A stretch of DNA of 32,855 nt from the NCBI GenBank assembly GCA_029938465.1, contig JAOZUW010000013.1, forward strand, positions 2,633-35,487. The letters run 5' to 3'. The notes below the pieces were generated by a model. That model made no database searches. It was not told the origin of the DNA and was given only the letters and a program-made list of their open reading frames with translations. The first letter of the stretch is position 1, and each line of letters opens with the position of its first letter. The translations under genes and the position numbers were made by a program. Shown piece after piece: positions 1-8,323 of the stretch. This DNA is from Bacteroidales bacterium. Lineage in GTDB: Bacteria > Bacteroidota > Bacteroidia > Bacteroidales > UBA12170.

Positions 1-3000
1 GTATTAAGTCTTTAGTTTCATTTACTACGGTTGGTGCATCTACACCCCAAATAGCTTTCATTTTATCTTTAGCTTCTTGCGAACCAATAGCTAAACCACC
101 AGTTGCTATATTTGGCTGTGCTCCCATATCGAAAATACCTTGAGAGTTGTTCTTCTCTTTTAAGGAAATAATTCCGCTGGCAGTTTTACCAAGCTTTCCA
201 CTAATAAGCGATAAATTATAAACTTCGCGAGCCGCTTCAGCTGTTAATAGTTCTTCGGAATAAACCAAAATACTATTCATCTCGTGTAGATATTCCTTTA
301 CAAAGGACTCAACCTTCTCCACACAGCAAATACCTGCTTTATCAATCAGCATTTTATAATCTTCGGCTAAAACAGCAGCTTTATAAGTATCAAATCCATC
401 AACTCTACCTTCTAAGAACATAGAATTTTCCAAACCATTACTTAAGAGATAATGATTGGCAGCTTTAAAGAAATAATAGAAATTTTCTACTTCGCCCAAA
501 CTTGGGAATTTATGATTTAATTTTTCGCTTCCTTTTGGATTTAACACACTCACTTTTACTTTTTTAGCATGGTGAGCATTCTGAATCATATAACCTACTA
601 CAGGATGCTTTTCGTAAATATCATTACCTATTAAATAAACCTTAGAAGCCTCTTTGATTTGCTCAAAAGGAACATTATTATTGGCAGATTGCGCATAAAA
701 TTCACCGCGATTGAAATAGCTAAAGCTAGCTACATTATTAGTTTTTGCAGCAGCACGAGCCAATTTCTGAACCAAGTATATTTCTTCGTTAGTTAAACGA
801 GCACCAGCCATAAATAAGTTCTCATCTGCATCAACAGATGCTATTCTTTTATGGATAATATCATAAGCCTCATCAAATGAAATTTCTTTAAAGCTTCCAT
901 CTTCTTGCCTCAATTGAGGAGTAGTAATACGAGTTACATCGTTCATATATCTGTAACCAAACTTAGCCATCTGACAGAGATTTGCATCAGTATTTACTTG
1001 TCCCTCGGCACCAGTCACTTTCATAGTAAACTCATTATGGTGATTGATATTGATAGTGCAACCCACTGAGCAATAATTACAAATCACCTCTGCTTTTTCT
1101 TCTTTCAGCGGACCTGGTTTAAAGAAAAAATTCTCGGTAATAGCGCCCGTTGGACATGCAGAAATACAAAGTCCGCAAGATTCGCAATTGGTTTCCGTTA
1201 AGCTATCACCCATACTTGGGGCCACATAGGTATCGAAACCACGATTCACCAAACCTAGAGCATTAGCTCCCACCACTTCTTTACATATTCTTACACAACG
1301 CGCACAAAGAATACATTTATTGTTATCTATCTCGATATATGGATGACGGAAATCAACCTGATATTGATGGTAATCACCGGCAAACTTTTCTTGCTCCGAA
1401 TTATACTCTGTTGCATATTCTTTTAATTCACAATCGTAATACTCCACACAACCACATTCCATACAACGTTGTGCTTCGCTTTTACAAACATCTTCGCTGG
1501 CATAACCTAATTCCACTTCATCAAAATTGAAGCGTTTATCGGCATCCATTACAGGCATTTCCTCACGAATCTGTTTATCGTATTTACCCTTGTAATCGTC
1601 GGCAATTTGTGGTTTAAAATTGTCTTTCTTACTTAAAAACTCTTTCTTAGGCTCTTTTAGCTCCTCTCCCATCATAAACTGATGAGCGGAACGAGAAGCT
1701 GTTTGCGCTTGAGCAATGGCTTCAATAATAGTAGCAGGCCCAGAAACACCATCACCAGCAGCAAATACTGAAGGAATACCAGTTTGTAAAAACTTCCTGT
1801 CAGCATCTAAATCACCCCAACGATTGATTTGCAATTCCCCTTCTCCAGCAAATTCATTGATATCATCAATAAAATTCACACGAGTCTTTTGACCAATAGC
1901 GGCTAGAATATAATCCAATTTAATTTCATATTCGCTACCTTCAATAGGCACCGGTCTTCTACGTCCAGAAGCATCAGGCTCACCCAATTCCATTTTCAAA
2001 ACCGTAACCGATTCCAATACACCATTGGCATCTTTGTTTACTTTACTAGGATTGGTAAGGAATAAATATTCTATGCCTTCTAGTTTCGATTCATGAATCT
2101 CAATTGGATTAGCAGGCATTTCTTTTTCAGTCCTACGGTAAATCACATAAACTTTCTCGGCTCCACAACGCATAGAAGTACGGCAGCAATCCATAGCAGT
2201 ATTTCCACCACCCACAACAGCTACCGTTTTTCCTTTAAAATCGGCAGCTTTGCCAGTCATTTCCATGTTTTTAAGGAAATCGATTCCAGAAAATACATTT
2301 TGTGCATCATCGCCTTCGCAACCTATTAAAGTACCTTTTTGCGACCCAATAGTTAAAATAGTAGAATCGTAATTGGCCTTAATATCTTTATAACTCAAGT
2401 TCTCACCCAAGTTTTTGTTGTAATAAATATTTACACCTAAATCGGTGATATTTTTCACTTCTGCATCTAAAATATCGTTTGGTAATCTGTACTCAGGAAT
2501 ACCATAACGCAACCAACCACCCGACTTAGGAGCAGCTTCGTAAATATCCACCTGATGACCTTGAATTTGCAAGAAATGAGCAGCAGATAATCCCCCAGGT
2601 CCGGCACCAATAACCGCTACTTTTTTAGCTGTTGATGCAGCTACTTCTGGTACAAATTTATTAATAGACTGCAAATCATAATCAGAAGCAAAACGCTTCA
2701 TATAATCAATTCCTACAGCATTTCCTTCGTCTAACAAATTACGACGGCAAGCATCCTCACAAGGACGAACACATACGCGACCACAGATAGCAGGCAGCGG
2801 ATTGGTTTCTTTAATTAATGCCACAGCATCGCTATACAATCCTTTATCGATAAGCGAAATATAACCTTGCACATCTACACCAGCCGGACAAGTCTCGGTA
2901 CAAGGTGCTTTACAATCGGCATAGTGATTACTCATAATCAGGTCTAAAGCCGTTTTACGAGAAGTTCTAATAGCATCGTTATCGGTGACTATTTTCATTC

Positions 3001-3217
3001 CTTCGTTTACTTTCGTAGAGCAACTAGGCTGATGACCACGCATACCTTCCACTTCCACAACGCATACATAACAAGAGCTAAAAGGCTCTAATCTGGGATC
3101 GTTACATAATGTGGGGATTTTAATTCCTTCTCTATTGGCAAGCTGCAAAATACTTTCTCCTGGATAGGCTTTAACTATCTTACCATTCAGATCTATATTT
3201 AATGTCTTATTCTTCAT
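1..3217 (-). CDS. Large NuoG/GltD/MopB fusion subunit of a NuoEF-type oxidoreductase (StnC-like), 3' end outside window
   Basis: The frame is open from the ATG at 3217 to the window edge, so at least 1,072 residues are visible and the C-terminus is missing. Domain order: a NuoG-type [2Fe-2S] ferredoxin (C38, C49, C52, C66); a cysteine-rich domain like the N-terminal Fe-S part of GltD and dihydropyrimidine dehydrogenase (C102 to C157, including CGRVC); a GltD-like flavoprotein with FAD motif GAGPGG at 204-209 and pyridine-nucleotide motif GGGNTA at 336-341, followed by YRR as in NADPH-binding relatives; two [4Fe-4S] motifs (C635/638/641/645 and C678/681/684/688); and a molybdopterin-oxidoreductase-like domain whose cluster cysteines are C713/716/720/748. 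In the last domain, by-eye alignment to formate dehydrogenases puts N836-R837 where the catalytic Sec/Cys-His belongs, and M750 where the conserved Lys belongs, so formate oxidation is unlikely. It follows nuoF by 21 bp. The domain plan resembles StnC of the Sporomusa-type NAD/NADP/ferredoxin transhydrogenase; that match is an inference. Confidence 0.85.
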   Translation of the reverse strand, partial: MKNKTLNIDLNGKIVKAYPGESILQLANREGIKIPTLCNDPRLEPFSSCYVCVVEVEGMRGHQPSCSTKVNEGMKIVTDNDAIRTSRKTALDLIMSNHYADCKAPCTETCPAGVDVQGYISLIDKGLYSDAVALIKETNPLPAICGRVCVRPCEDACRRNLLDEGNAVGIDYMKRFASDYDLQSINKFVPEVAASTAKKVAVIGAGPGGLSAAHFLQIQGHQVDIYEAAPKSGGWLRYGIPEYRLPNDILDAEVKNITDLGVNIYYNKNLGENLSYKDIKANYDSTILTIGSQKGTLIGCEGDDAQNVFSGIDFLKNMEMTGKAADFKGKTVAVVGGGNTAMDCCRTSMRCGAEKVYVIYRRTEKEMPANPIEIHESKLEGIEYLFLTNPSKVNKDANGVLESVTVLKMELGEPDASGRRRPVPIEGSEYEIKLDYILAAIGQKTRVNFIDDINEFAGEGELQINRWGDLDADRKFLQTGIPSVFAAGDGVSGPATIIEAIAQAQTASRSAHQFMMGEELKEPKKEFLSKKDNFKPQIADDYKGKYDKQIREEMPVMDADKRFNFDEVELGYASEDVCKSEAQRCMECGCVEYYDCELKEYATEYNSEQEKFAGDYHQYQVDFRHPYIEIDNNKCILCARCVRICKEVVGANALGLVNRGFDTYVAPSMGDSLTETNCESCGLCISACPTGAITENFFFKPGPLKEEKAEVICNYCSVGCTININHHNEFTMKVTGAEGQVNTDANLCQMAKFGYRYMNDVTRITTPQLRQEDGSFKEISFDEAYDIIHKRIASVDADENLFMAGARLTNEEIYLVQKLARAAAKTNNVASFSYFNRGEFYAQSANNNVPFEQIKEASKVYLIGNDIYEKHPVVGYMIQNAHHAKKVKVSVLNPKGSEKLNHKFPSLGEVENFYYFFKAANHYLLSNGLENSMFLEGRVDGFDTYKAAVLAEDYKMLIDKAGICCVEKVESFVKEYLHEMNSILVYSEELLTAEAAREVYNLSLISGKLGKTASGIISLKEKNNSQGIFDMGAQPNIATGGLAIGSQEAKDKMKAIWGVDAPTVVNETKDLI

Positions 3218-3238
3218 TTTTGTCTTTTTTACTTTTGA

Positions 3239-5017
3239 TTAAGAAAGTTTGATAGCATCGAACCTACATACATTAAAACACTCTCCACACTTAATACAAT
3301 CGTCTTCACGAATAAAGTGGATCTCTTTCTTAGAACCATCAATGGCATCTACCGGACATTTGATAGCACAAACAGTACAGCCTGTACACATATCGGGTAT
3401 CACTTCGTAGGTAAGCAATGATGTACAACTTAATGATGGACATTTCTTATCGCGGATATGCGCTTCGTACTCACTACGGAAATATTTAATGGTAGTTAAT
3501 ACTGGATTTGGAGCTGTTTGTCCCAATCCACAAAGAGAATTATCTTTAATCTGATATGCCAATTCTTCCAGCTTTTCAATATCACCTTCTTCGCCATGAC
3601 CTTCAGTAATACGAACAAGTATTTCGAGCATACGCTTGGTTCCCATACGACAGAATGTACATTTACCACAGCTTTCTTTTTGAGTAAAATCGAGGAAGAA
3701 ACGAGCTAAATCTACCATACAAGTAGTTTCGTCCATCACCACCATACCACCGGAACCCATAATAGCTCCTGTAGCATTTACTGAATCGTAATCAACAGGA
3801 GTATTCAATAAATGAGCAGGAATACAGCCTCCTGAAGGACCACCTAATTGCACAGCTTTAAACTGCTTGTCATTCTGAATTCCACCACCCAATTTAAAGA
3901 TGATATCGTTGATAGTTGTTCCCATAGGAACTTCTACTAATCCACCATTTTTTATTTTTCCTGTTAAGGCAAAAACTTTGGTTCCTTTACTTTTATCAGT
4001 ACCGTACTTATTATAAGATTCGGCACCATTAAGTAAGATATATGGAATATTGGCAAATGTTTCTACGTTATTAATATTGGTAGGCTTTTTCCACAGTCCG
4101 CTAATAGCAGGAAATGGAGGACGTTTTCGAGGCATTCCTCTTTCACCTTCTACAGAAGCTATTAATGCAGTTTCTTCACCACACACAAAAGCACCAGCTC
4201 CTTCTTTTACATAAATGTCAAAATTGAAGCCTTTAATGCCAGCAGCATCTTTTCCTAAATAGCCTTTGCCACGAGCTTGGTCAATAGCAATGTTTAGTCT
4301 TTTAATAGCCAATGGATATTCGGCACGACAATAAATAACACCTTGGCTGGCTCCAATGGCATAAGCACCTATGGCCATCCCTTCTAATATAGCGTGAGGA
4401 TCACCTTCTAATAATGATCTATCCATAAATGCTCCGGGGTCACCTTCATCAGCATTACAGATAATATATTTTTCTTCAGATTCGCTATTAAAAGCAAATT
4501 GCCATTTCATACCAGTTGGGAAACCACCTCCTCCACGTCCGCGGATACCAGAATCTAAAACAGTTTTTATCACTGTTTCACGACTGATGGCTTCAGTAGC
4601 AATCATTTTTAATGGTTTATAGGCATTTTTAGCTTCTGCTTCTTCAATAATCTCTGGATCAATATATCCACAATTACGAAGCGCTATCTTCACCTGACCT
4701 TCGAAATAATTATCATCTTCGGTAGGAAATAAATCACTCTTTACAATATATTCTTTTACAGGTTCATGGTGCTGCACATGCCTTTCAATAATCTCTAAAG
4801 CTTTTGCTTCATCAATACCACCATAAAGGAAATAACCAGTATCGTCAATTATTTCAACAAGAGGCTCACGAAAGCACATTCCCACGCAAGATGTTTTTTT
4901 CAATTCAAAATCCAAACTATCCACTTCTTTAAGATTTCGGATAGCATCGTAAGTTTTACTTGCTCCAGCAGCTATACCACAGCTTCCTAAACCTACTATT
5001 ACTTGAGTCTTTTCCAT
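3239..5017 (-). CDS. NuoF/HydB-type NADH-binding flavoprotein subunit
   Basis: This 592-residue protein is the flavin and NADH entry subunit of a soluble NuoEF-type complex. The N-terminus is a thioredoxin-like [2Fe-2S] domain (SCG near residue 13, SCVGMC near 45-49). The NuoF core carries the FMN/NADH motifs GRGGGGFPTG and NADEGDPGAF and the GEETALIASVEG segment. The N3-type cluster motif CGKCTFC, with a later Cys in SLCGLG, comes before two C-terminal ferredoxin motifs (CTGCTVCAIKC and CIKCGECFNVC). The extra N- and C-terminal Fe-S domains are typical of HydB/HndC/StnB-like subunits of hydrogenases and bifurcating complexes, and are absent from the respiratory complex I NuoF. It starts 2 bp after the nuoE-like stop codon and is followed by the large fusion subunit, so the three are almost certainly one transcription unit. 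The partner is not a FeFe hydrogenase catalytic subunit as far as the visible sequence goes. Confidence 0.93.
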   Translation of the reverse strand: MEKTQVIVGLGSCGIAAGASKTYDAIRNLKEVDSLDFELKKTSCVGMCFREPLVEIIDDTGYFLYGGIDEAKALEIIERHVQHHEPVKEYIVKSDLFPTEDDNYFEGQVKIALRNCGYIDPEIIEEAEAKNAYKPLKMIATEAISRETVIKTVLDSGIRGRGGGGFPTGMKWQFAFNSESEEKYIICNADEGDPGAFMDRSLLEGDPHAILEGMAIGAYAIGASQGVIYCRAEYPLAIKRLNIAIDQARGKGYLGKDAAGIKGFNFDIYVKEGAGAFVCGEETALIASVEGERGMPRKRPPFPAISGLWKKPTNINNVETFANIPYILLNGAESYNKYGTDKSKGTKVFALTGKIKNGGLVEVPMGTTINDIIFKLGGGIQNDKQFKAVQLGGPSGGCIPAHLLNTPVDYDSVNATGAIMGSGGMVVMDETTCMVDLARFFLDFTQKESCGKCTFCRMGTKRMLEILVRITEGHGEEGDIEKLEELAYQIKDNSLCGLGQTAPNPVLTTIKYFRSEYEAHIRDKKCPSLSCTSLLTYEVIPDMCTGCTVCAIKCPVDAIDGSKKEIHFIREDDCIKCGECFNVCRFDAIKLS

Positions 5018-5019
5018 AC

Positions 5020-5541
5020 TTAAGCTTTTTTCTCGTTCAACTTCATTTGTCTAATCACCTTGGAAGCAGCTTTGCCATCCAAATTGCCAAAGGTATCGTC
5101 TCCTATCATCATCACAGGAGCCAATGAACAACAACCTAGGCATGCCACAGATTCAAGTGTAAACAAATTATCTTCTGTTGTTTCACCATCGTTAATACCT
5201 AAAGTGTTCTCCAATGCAACAGTAAGTGCTTTAGCATTTTGCACATGGCAAGCTGTGCCATGACAAACCTTAATAATGTTTTTCCCAACAGGTGCCAAAC
5301 GAAATTGCGCATAAAAAGTTGCCACTCCGTACATATCGGCTAACTCTAAACCAGTTTCTCCGGCAATTTTTTCAAATGCTTTGCGTGGCACATAACCAAA
5401 AAGCTCCTGAGCTCCTTGTAATAAAGGTATCATAGAACCTTTTTTGCCTTTGTATTTTTTAATGATTGGGTCCAGCTTAAAGAGTTCTTCAGCGTTTGCC
5501 AATTCATCCTTATGTTCTGCTCTTATTCGTGATATTCTCAT
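5020..5541 (-). CDS. NuoE/HydC-type [2Fe-2S] thioredoxin-like subunit
   Basis: This 173-residue protein has the usual length and layout of the 24-kDa NuoE family: a helical N-terminal part followed by a thioredoxin-like [2Fe-2S] domain. The four cluster ligands are visible as CHGTAC (Cys-x4-Cys) and CLGCC (Cys-x3-Cys). It passes electrons between the flavin of NuoF and the other Fe-S centres. It is the first gene of the operon, with the NuoF-like gene only 2 bp downstream. A TATCTTTA sequence at 5587-5594 on the minus strand differs by one base from the Bacteroidota -7 consensus and could be the promoter, but no convincing -33 element was seen. In family context it corresponds to HydC/HndA/StnA; which complex it serves depends on the large subunit. 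Confidence 0.93.
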   Translation of the reverse strand: MRISRIRAEHKDELANAEELFKLDPIIKKYKGKKGSMIPLLQGAQELFGYVPRKAFEKIAGETGLELADMYGVATFYAQFRLAPVGKNIIKVCHGTACHVQNAKALTVALENTLGINDGETTEDNLFTLESVACLGCCSLAPVMMIGDDTFGNLDGKAASKVIRQMKLNEKKA

Positions 5542-5812
5542 AGCGAAAAAAAGTATTTATTGATTATAAAATTCTTCTATTTTCGATAAAGATATAAAAA
5601 GAGCCTAGAGAATATACGAATAAGATAGCTATTCAAGAATTTATAACTATTCTAAATAATTCATAAATGATATAATATTGATAATGTGGGACATAAACAA
5701 CTAAAACCCTTTATTTCCTAAATAGAATGTCGATAGTAAAGTAATGAAAAGAAATGGAAAAGTATAAGAAATTCTCTTATGTAATCAGGGGAATACTGAG
5801 TGCTCAAAAAAA

Positions 5813-7111
5813 CTATTGAATGACCACTTTTCCTGAGTGTATATTGTTATCTGAAATGACTTTATAAAAATAGATTCCTGATGCGATCGATTTACAGTTC
5901 CAAAAAATATTTGAATGACCTTTAAGTTCATCTATTAATACTCCATTGGCATTATAGATTTGAATTAAAATGTTTTTATCTTTTTCAAAACTAAATTGAA
6001 CAAAGTCAGTTGCTGGATTTGGACTTAAAGAAATCGAATTAGGATATTCCACTATCCCAATTGTTTCACAATTCTCCTCCACTTCTTCAAAACTATTGCA
6101 GCCAGCAACATTTTCTTGAATATCTACAATGGCATCAGGAAGTGCTAAATAATCACATATACTCTTCACATGACAAGTTGATAATTGGTAATTGTTTAAA
6201 ATAGTCAAACCAGTTATTGTTTCATCATTAATATTTTTAATTCCCGAAATATCATTTAAAACATTATTTAACCTGATGATTATTTCTCCTTCTATTGAAG
6301 TAAGGTTCTGTAATCCATCTAGGTTTAGAAGGCTCTGATTGAAAACAATTCTTAAACTCTGTTCTATTGATGTTAAGTTCTCTAACTCACTAAGAGATGT
6401 CATCGAAGCATTTCCGGAAATATTTAAGGCTCCATTCAAAGATTCAATATTTTGTAAACCATACAAACTTGTGAGATTTAAATTATCCTGGATACCCAAA
6501 CCAATTCCTATATAGGACAATCCACCTAATGCGGATAAATCTATTAGATTATTATTATTTATAATAACAAGCGTTTCTCCAATTGAAGTTAAATTTTCCA
6601 GCCCTGAAAGGTTTGTTAAATCCATGTTTTTGTATAAAACAAGATTTCCGCCGATTTGAGCAAGAGCATTTAGTCCAGATAAATTTTCAAAATTAGAATT
6701 ACCCGCATCTAATTCATATTCACCTATTTTTACATCTCCCAATACACTATTTAGATTATTCAAACCATTAAGACTTAATAAATCTGGATTATAAAACATG
6801 CTTAAATCACCACCAATTTGTGTAATATTATTTAATCCATTAAGACTTGATAAAATAAGATTAAAATAAATGCTTAAATCACCATCTATTTGAGTGATAT
6901 TACTCAACCCATTTAAATTGGTAATGTCTGTTCCTTCTGGATAATGTCCTATTGTAACATAACCTTCAATATGAGTACAATTGGGATAGTTAGTTTGAAA
7001 ATTATCTATTTGTTCTTGCGTAGTAAATGTAATACCATCTGGTAAGCATGATTGAGAATATCCAAGAAAACTAAAGAAGATTAATGAAATAAAAATAGCC
7101 GTATTTTTCAT
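5813..7111 (-). CDS. Secreted leucine-rich (receptor L domain-like) protein with T9SS C-terminal sorting domain
   Basis: This 432-residue protein begins with a Sec signal peptide (hydrophobic residues 4-18, probable cleavage after YSQ at 20). Its middle, about residues 45-310, is made of irregular leucine-rich units built on patterns such as LNGLNNIT.I.GDL, which read like receptor-L-domain or bacterial leucine-rich repeats forming a beta-solenoid. After a short Cys-containing segment, the C-terminal 75 residues form a typical type IX secretion type A sorting domain: SPNPA at 363-367, a beta-sandwich pattern, GIYFYK, and an ending with KVVIQ. It is therefore predicted to cross the outer membrane and be released or anchored on the surface. 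The gene stands alone with about 270 bp upstream of it in operon terms and 228 bp separating it from the GHMP kinase. Its ligand is unknown; the repeats suggest binding to protein or glycan. Confidence 0.85.
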   Translation of the reverse strand: MKNTAIFISLIFFSFLGYSQSCLPDGITFTTQEQIDNFQTNYPNCTHIEGYVTIGHYPEGTDITNLNGLSNITQIDGDLSIYFNLILSSLNGLNNITQIGGDLSMFYNPDLLSLNGLNNLNSVLGDVKIGEYELDAGNSNFENLSGLNALAQIGGNLVLYKNMDLTNLSGLENLTSIGETLVIINNNNLIDLSALGGLSYIGIGLGIQDNLNLTSLYGLQNIESLNGALNISGNASMTSLSELENLTSIEQSLRIVFNQSLLNLDGLQNLTSIEGEIIIRLNNVLNDISGIKNINDETITGLTILNNYQLSTCHVKSICDYLALPDAIVDIQENVAGCNSFEEVEENCETIGIVEYPNSISLSPNPATDFVQFSFEKDKNILIQIYNANGVLIDELKGHSNIFWNCKSIASGIYFYKVISDNNIHSGKVVIQ

Positions 7112-7339
7112 GTTAATTTTTGAAAGGGTTATATATATGAAACGAAGATAACGAATATTTTTGAATGGGCTTGGTATTTATTGATCTATTCCTAAAATAG
7201 GGATTGTAAAGTATAGGCGAAAATATACTGGATATACTTCGTATGCTTGCATTTGAGAATATCGAAGACTTATTAAGTGAAAATAAATCAATGAGTGCTA
7301 TCATAAAAAATTAAACCTGAAAGAAACTATTTATTGGAA

Positions 7340-8260
7340 TTAAAGCACCATATCATCATAAGAAAGGATAGTCTTATGACCTTTGTTTTGAAAATAATGA
7401 TGTAAGTCTTTTTCATCACCTTGATAGGTTGCCATAACAAAATCACCACCCCAGGCACCCAAAGATTTTATTTCGCCATCAAAATCATTGAAGTATTGGT
7501 CTTTTATACGATCTACGCCCAAAAGAGAAGAAATAATACGTTCATGTTCTGCTATGGCTTTATCAAAATCAAATAATGATTTAGTTTGACTAATAACTCG
7601 GCTAAGCACACTCACCTCATCGATATTAGAACTTTTAGCTACAATATTTTTACGATATTGATCCACACTATTGGCGGAACTTTGCTTTTTACCGAGGTGA
7701 ACAAAATAAAGGTTCTTTTTAAATAATGGATTAAAATCGATGGTGGTTATTTGAGGCTCTCCATCAACCAACTGATAAAATATAGGTTTATCGCTACGAG
7801 CTGCCGCTACATCTACTCCACTTCCATTGCTTGTTTGCTGTGATAATTGGTGAGGATTAACATCTAACCAATAACCAATATTTGAAACTAAGGTAGAACT
7901 GGAACCCAAACCCCAATTTTTATCAAAATCAAGATTGGTTCTTATTCTAATTCCTTTTTGATTATCGACTGAGATATTGGCAATATCAAAAGCTTTTTTC
8001 AGAATCCCTTTTAAGTGAAGGGCTAATTTTTGATCGTTGGTATGAATAATATTAAAGAGTCGTGATCCGAAATTCACCTGTAGCCAACCTTTGTTCAGCA
8101 CTTTAGCTTCCCAACGTATGCCACTAAAATCTTCATGAAGCGAAACCTCTAATCGTTGGCCATATTTTGTAGGTACAGCCATAGCCAGTGCTCCATCTAA
8201 GACCAGATATTCTCCAGTTATTAATAGTTTTCCGTTAGAATGAAAAGCTGCTATATTCAT
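7340..8260 (-). CDS. GHMP kinase of the mevalonate pathway (GYDIA type)
   Basis: This 306-residue GHMP-superfamily kinase has the N-terminal substrate and ATP segment GKLLITGEYLVLDGA (10-24), the phosphate-binding loop GLGSSS at 117-122, and a GVDVA motif at 148-152 corresponding to the GYDIA motif of this family, including the Asp expected to act as catalytic base. The C-terminal Gly-rich motif is GAWGGDF rather than the more common GAGGGG pattern. It lies downstream of HMG-CoA reductase and IPP isomerase on the same strand, so it probably phosphorylates mevalonate or phosphomevalonate. The sequence does not say which, and no separate mevalonate kinase, phosphomevalonate kinase or diphosphomevalonate decarboxylase is present in the window. 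It is separated from the reductase gene by 63 bp that include a 9-bp tandem repeat. Confidence 0.85.
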   Translation of the reverse strand: MNIAAFHSNGKLLITGEYLVLDGALAMAVPTKYGQRLEVSLHEDFSGIRWEAKVLNKGWLQVNFGSRLFNIIHTNDQKLALHLKGILKKAFDIANISVDNQKGIRIRTNLDFDKNWGLGSSSTLVSNIGYWLDVNPHQLSQQTSNGSGVDVAAARSDKPIFYQLVDGEPQITTIDFNPLFKKNLYFVHLGKKQSSANSVDQYRKNIVAKSSNIDEVSVLSRVISQTKSLFDFDKAIAEHERIISSLLGVDRIKDQYFNDFDGEIKSLGAWGGDFVMATYQGDEKDLHHYFQNKGHKTILSYDDMVL

Positions 8261-8265
8261 TTATT

Positions 8266-8310
8266 AGTACTTAGAGTACTTAGAGTACTTAGAGTACTTA
8301 AAGTATTTAA
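8266..8310. repeat. 9-bp tandem repeat, five units (AGTACTTAG type)
   Basis: Five head-to-tail 9-bp units lie between the HMG-CoA reductase and GHMP kinase genes. The first three are AGTACTTAG, followed by AGTACTTAA and AGTATTTAA, with a degenerate sixth unit after 8310. Each of the first four units contains the palindrome AGTACT. It occupies most of the 63-bp intergenic spacer, directly upstream of the kinase start codon. Confidence 0.9.
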
Positions 8311-8323
8311 ATAGTTAGAGTTT

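Noticed and set aside
2093-2329. Plus-strand open frames inside the large-subunit gene and other minus-strand genes
   Set aside because: They are shadows of strongly supported genes on the other strand with no family resemblance.
1-3217. NAD-dependent formate dehydrogenase as the function of the large subunit
   Set aside because: Catalytic Sec/Cys-His and the conserved Lys positions are replaced by Asn-Arg and Met in my alignment, so the domain is unlikely to oxidise formate.
7113-7304. 63-residue open frame on the minus strand between the T9SS protein and the GHMP kinase
   Set aside because: Low-complexity Ser/Ile/Asn content, no recognisable family and no promoter or coding signal.
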